From: Desmonostoc muscorum LEGE 12446
GTDB lineage: Bacteria > Cyanobacteriota > Cyanobacteriia > Cyanobacteriales > Nostocaceae
NCBI RefSeq assembly: GCF_015207005.2
Contig: NZ_JADEXS020000001.1
Coordinates: forward strand, 3,472,001-3,536,000
Length of the DNA stretch: 64,000 nt
Direction: 5' to 3'
Part shown: positions 63,444 through 64,000 of the stretch, in pieces
How the letters are laid out: every line of letters starts with the position of its first letter
Numbering within the stretch: position 1 is the stretch's first letter
Notes under the pieces: generated by a model
Told to the model about the DNA's origin: nothing
The model's database searches: none
What the model saw: the letters and a program-made list of their open reading frames with translations, nothing else
Made by a program: the position numbers and the translations under genes

Positions 63444-64000
63444 AATTTTCCTGCCAGTTACAGCGCGGGCAATCTGACCCTCCCGAAAAAAACATCGCCA
63501 AGGCTAAAAATGACACAACTGAGCAATACTGTGCCCCTACTGCTGCATCTGCCTCGTTGTAAACTTCTCAAATATAGCTACTCGATTTATGTAAGTAAAT
63601 TTGACAATATTTTTTGATAATAAATATTACTAGCATTACTACATGTAAGATAATGTGTTACATTCTAATTTGTTAGATACTTTGTATTTGTAATCTTGCT
63701 ATTGTGGAGATTATCTGCTCAATCTGACGTTCTCAAGTATTGACAAATAAATTTTACAATACTTAACATTTGGCAAAGATGTGTAATTTAGATTAACTAT
63801 TGCACAGAAATTCTCTGACAATGAGTAGAATGACAAATACAACGACGCAACTACTTCATGAATTAGTTACCCTAGAACTGTAAACTTATGTTTTCAGTCC
63901 TAACTTATTTCACGTATTTTGCCTCAAAGGCATACCAGTCAAAACCATACCAAATCCTTCATTAAGAGCTCCCACAAATCATAATGCCTGTGATTGAGAA
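63444..64000. other. Intergenic region up to the window edge
   Basis: About 560 AT-rich bases upstream of the WD40 gene. It must contain that gene's promoter. No ORF, hairpin or repeat stands out. Confidence 0.6.

Overview
The window looks like chromosomal DNA of a filamentous, probably heterocyst-forming cyanobacterium (Nostoc/Anabaena/Calothrix type). The signs are very frequent HIP1 octamers (GCGATCGC), many intergenic short tandem repeats of the Nostoc kind, cyanobacterial families (PcxA/CemA, PSRP-3/Ycf65, DUF3134, a CHAT-TPR protein, a WD40-kinase, Ser/Thr kinases) and an expanded two-component repertoire. I see no rRNA, tRNA or CRISPR array.

Layout. 1-7.9 kb: two tandem L,D-transpeptidases (the first cut by the window edge), a TPR-CHAT protein with a sigma-70-like gene, and a DUF2330 protein behind an RnfD/NqrB-like membrane protein. 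8.0-9.6 kb: a complete IS (ISAzo13-like) with a transposase split by a -1 frameshift at an A8 run. 9.7-25.8 kb: mostly housekeeping genes (radical-SAM activase-like protein, polysaccharide deacetylase, PfkB sugar kinase, LuxR-type regulator, glycosyltransferase, rfbB, Ser/Thr kinase, msrA, NUDIX, a helicase-like ATPase, pcxA, mltA). 25.9-32.8 kb: DUF3134, a 1319-residue FG-GAP double beta-propeller protein that arose by an internal 1443-bp duplication, and a PstS-like binding protein.

34.1-45.3 kb: the most unusual region, a one-directional set of eleven genes that together resemble a type IV secretion apparatus in the order B2-, B3-, B4-, B5-, B6-, B8-, B8-, B10- and B9-like plus two small proteins. 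No relaxase, coupling protein or VirB11 ATPase is visible in the window. Only the VirB4-like ATPase is assigned on strong motifs; the other assignments rest on order, topology and weak sequence features. 45.4-53.9 kb: two secreted, calcium-binding-repeat proteins (one with a serralysin-type zinc protease domain) around map, a HAD hydrolase and a DUF29 gene. 54.2-60.3 kb: a four-gene two-component cluster (multi-PAS/GAF histidine kinase, two response regulators, a PAS protein). 60.5-63.4 kb: a second DUF29 gene broken by a 122-bp MITE, the ribosomal protein gene ycf65, and a WD40-repeat protein whose kinase domain has lost key catalytic residues.

The intergenic space is rich in small mobile DNA. 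I can delimit four miniature-element types, three of them with matching target duplications (CTAA, TA and TAA), and a family of near-perfect palindromes built around GCACAGCTGTGC-like cores. Short tandem repeats have also entered reading frames in at least two genes.
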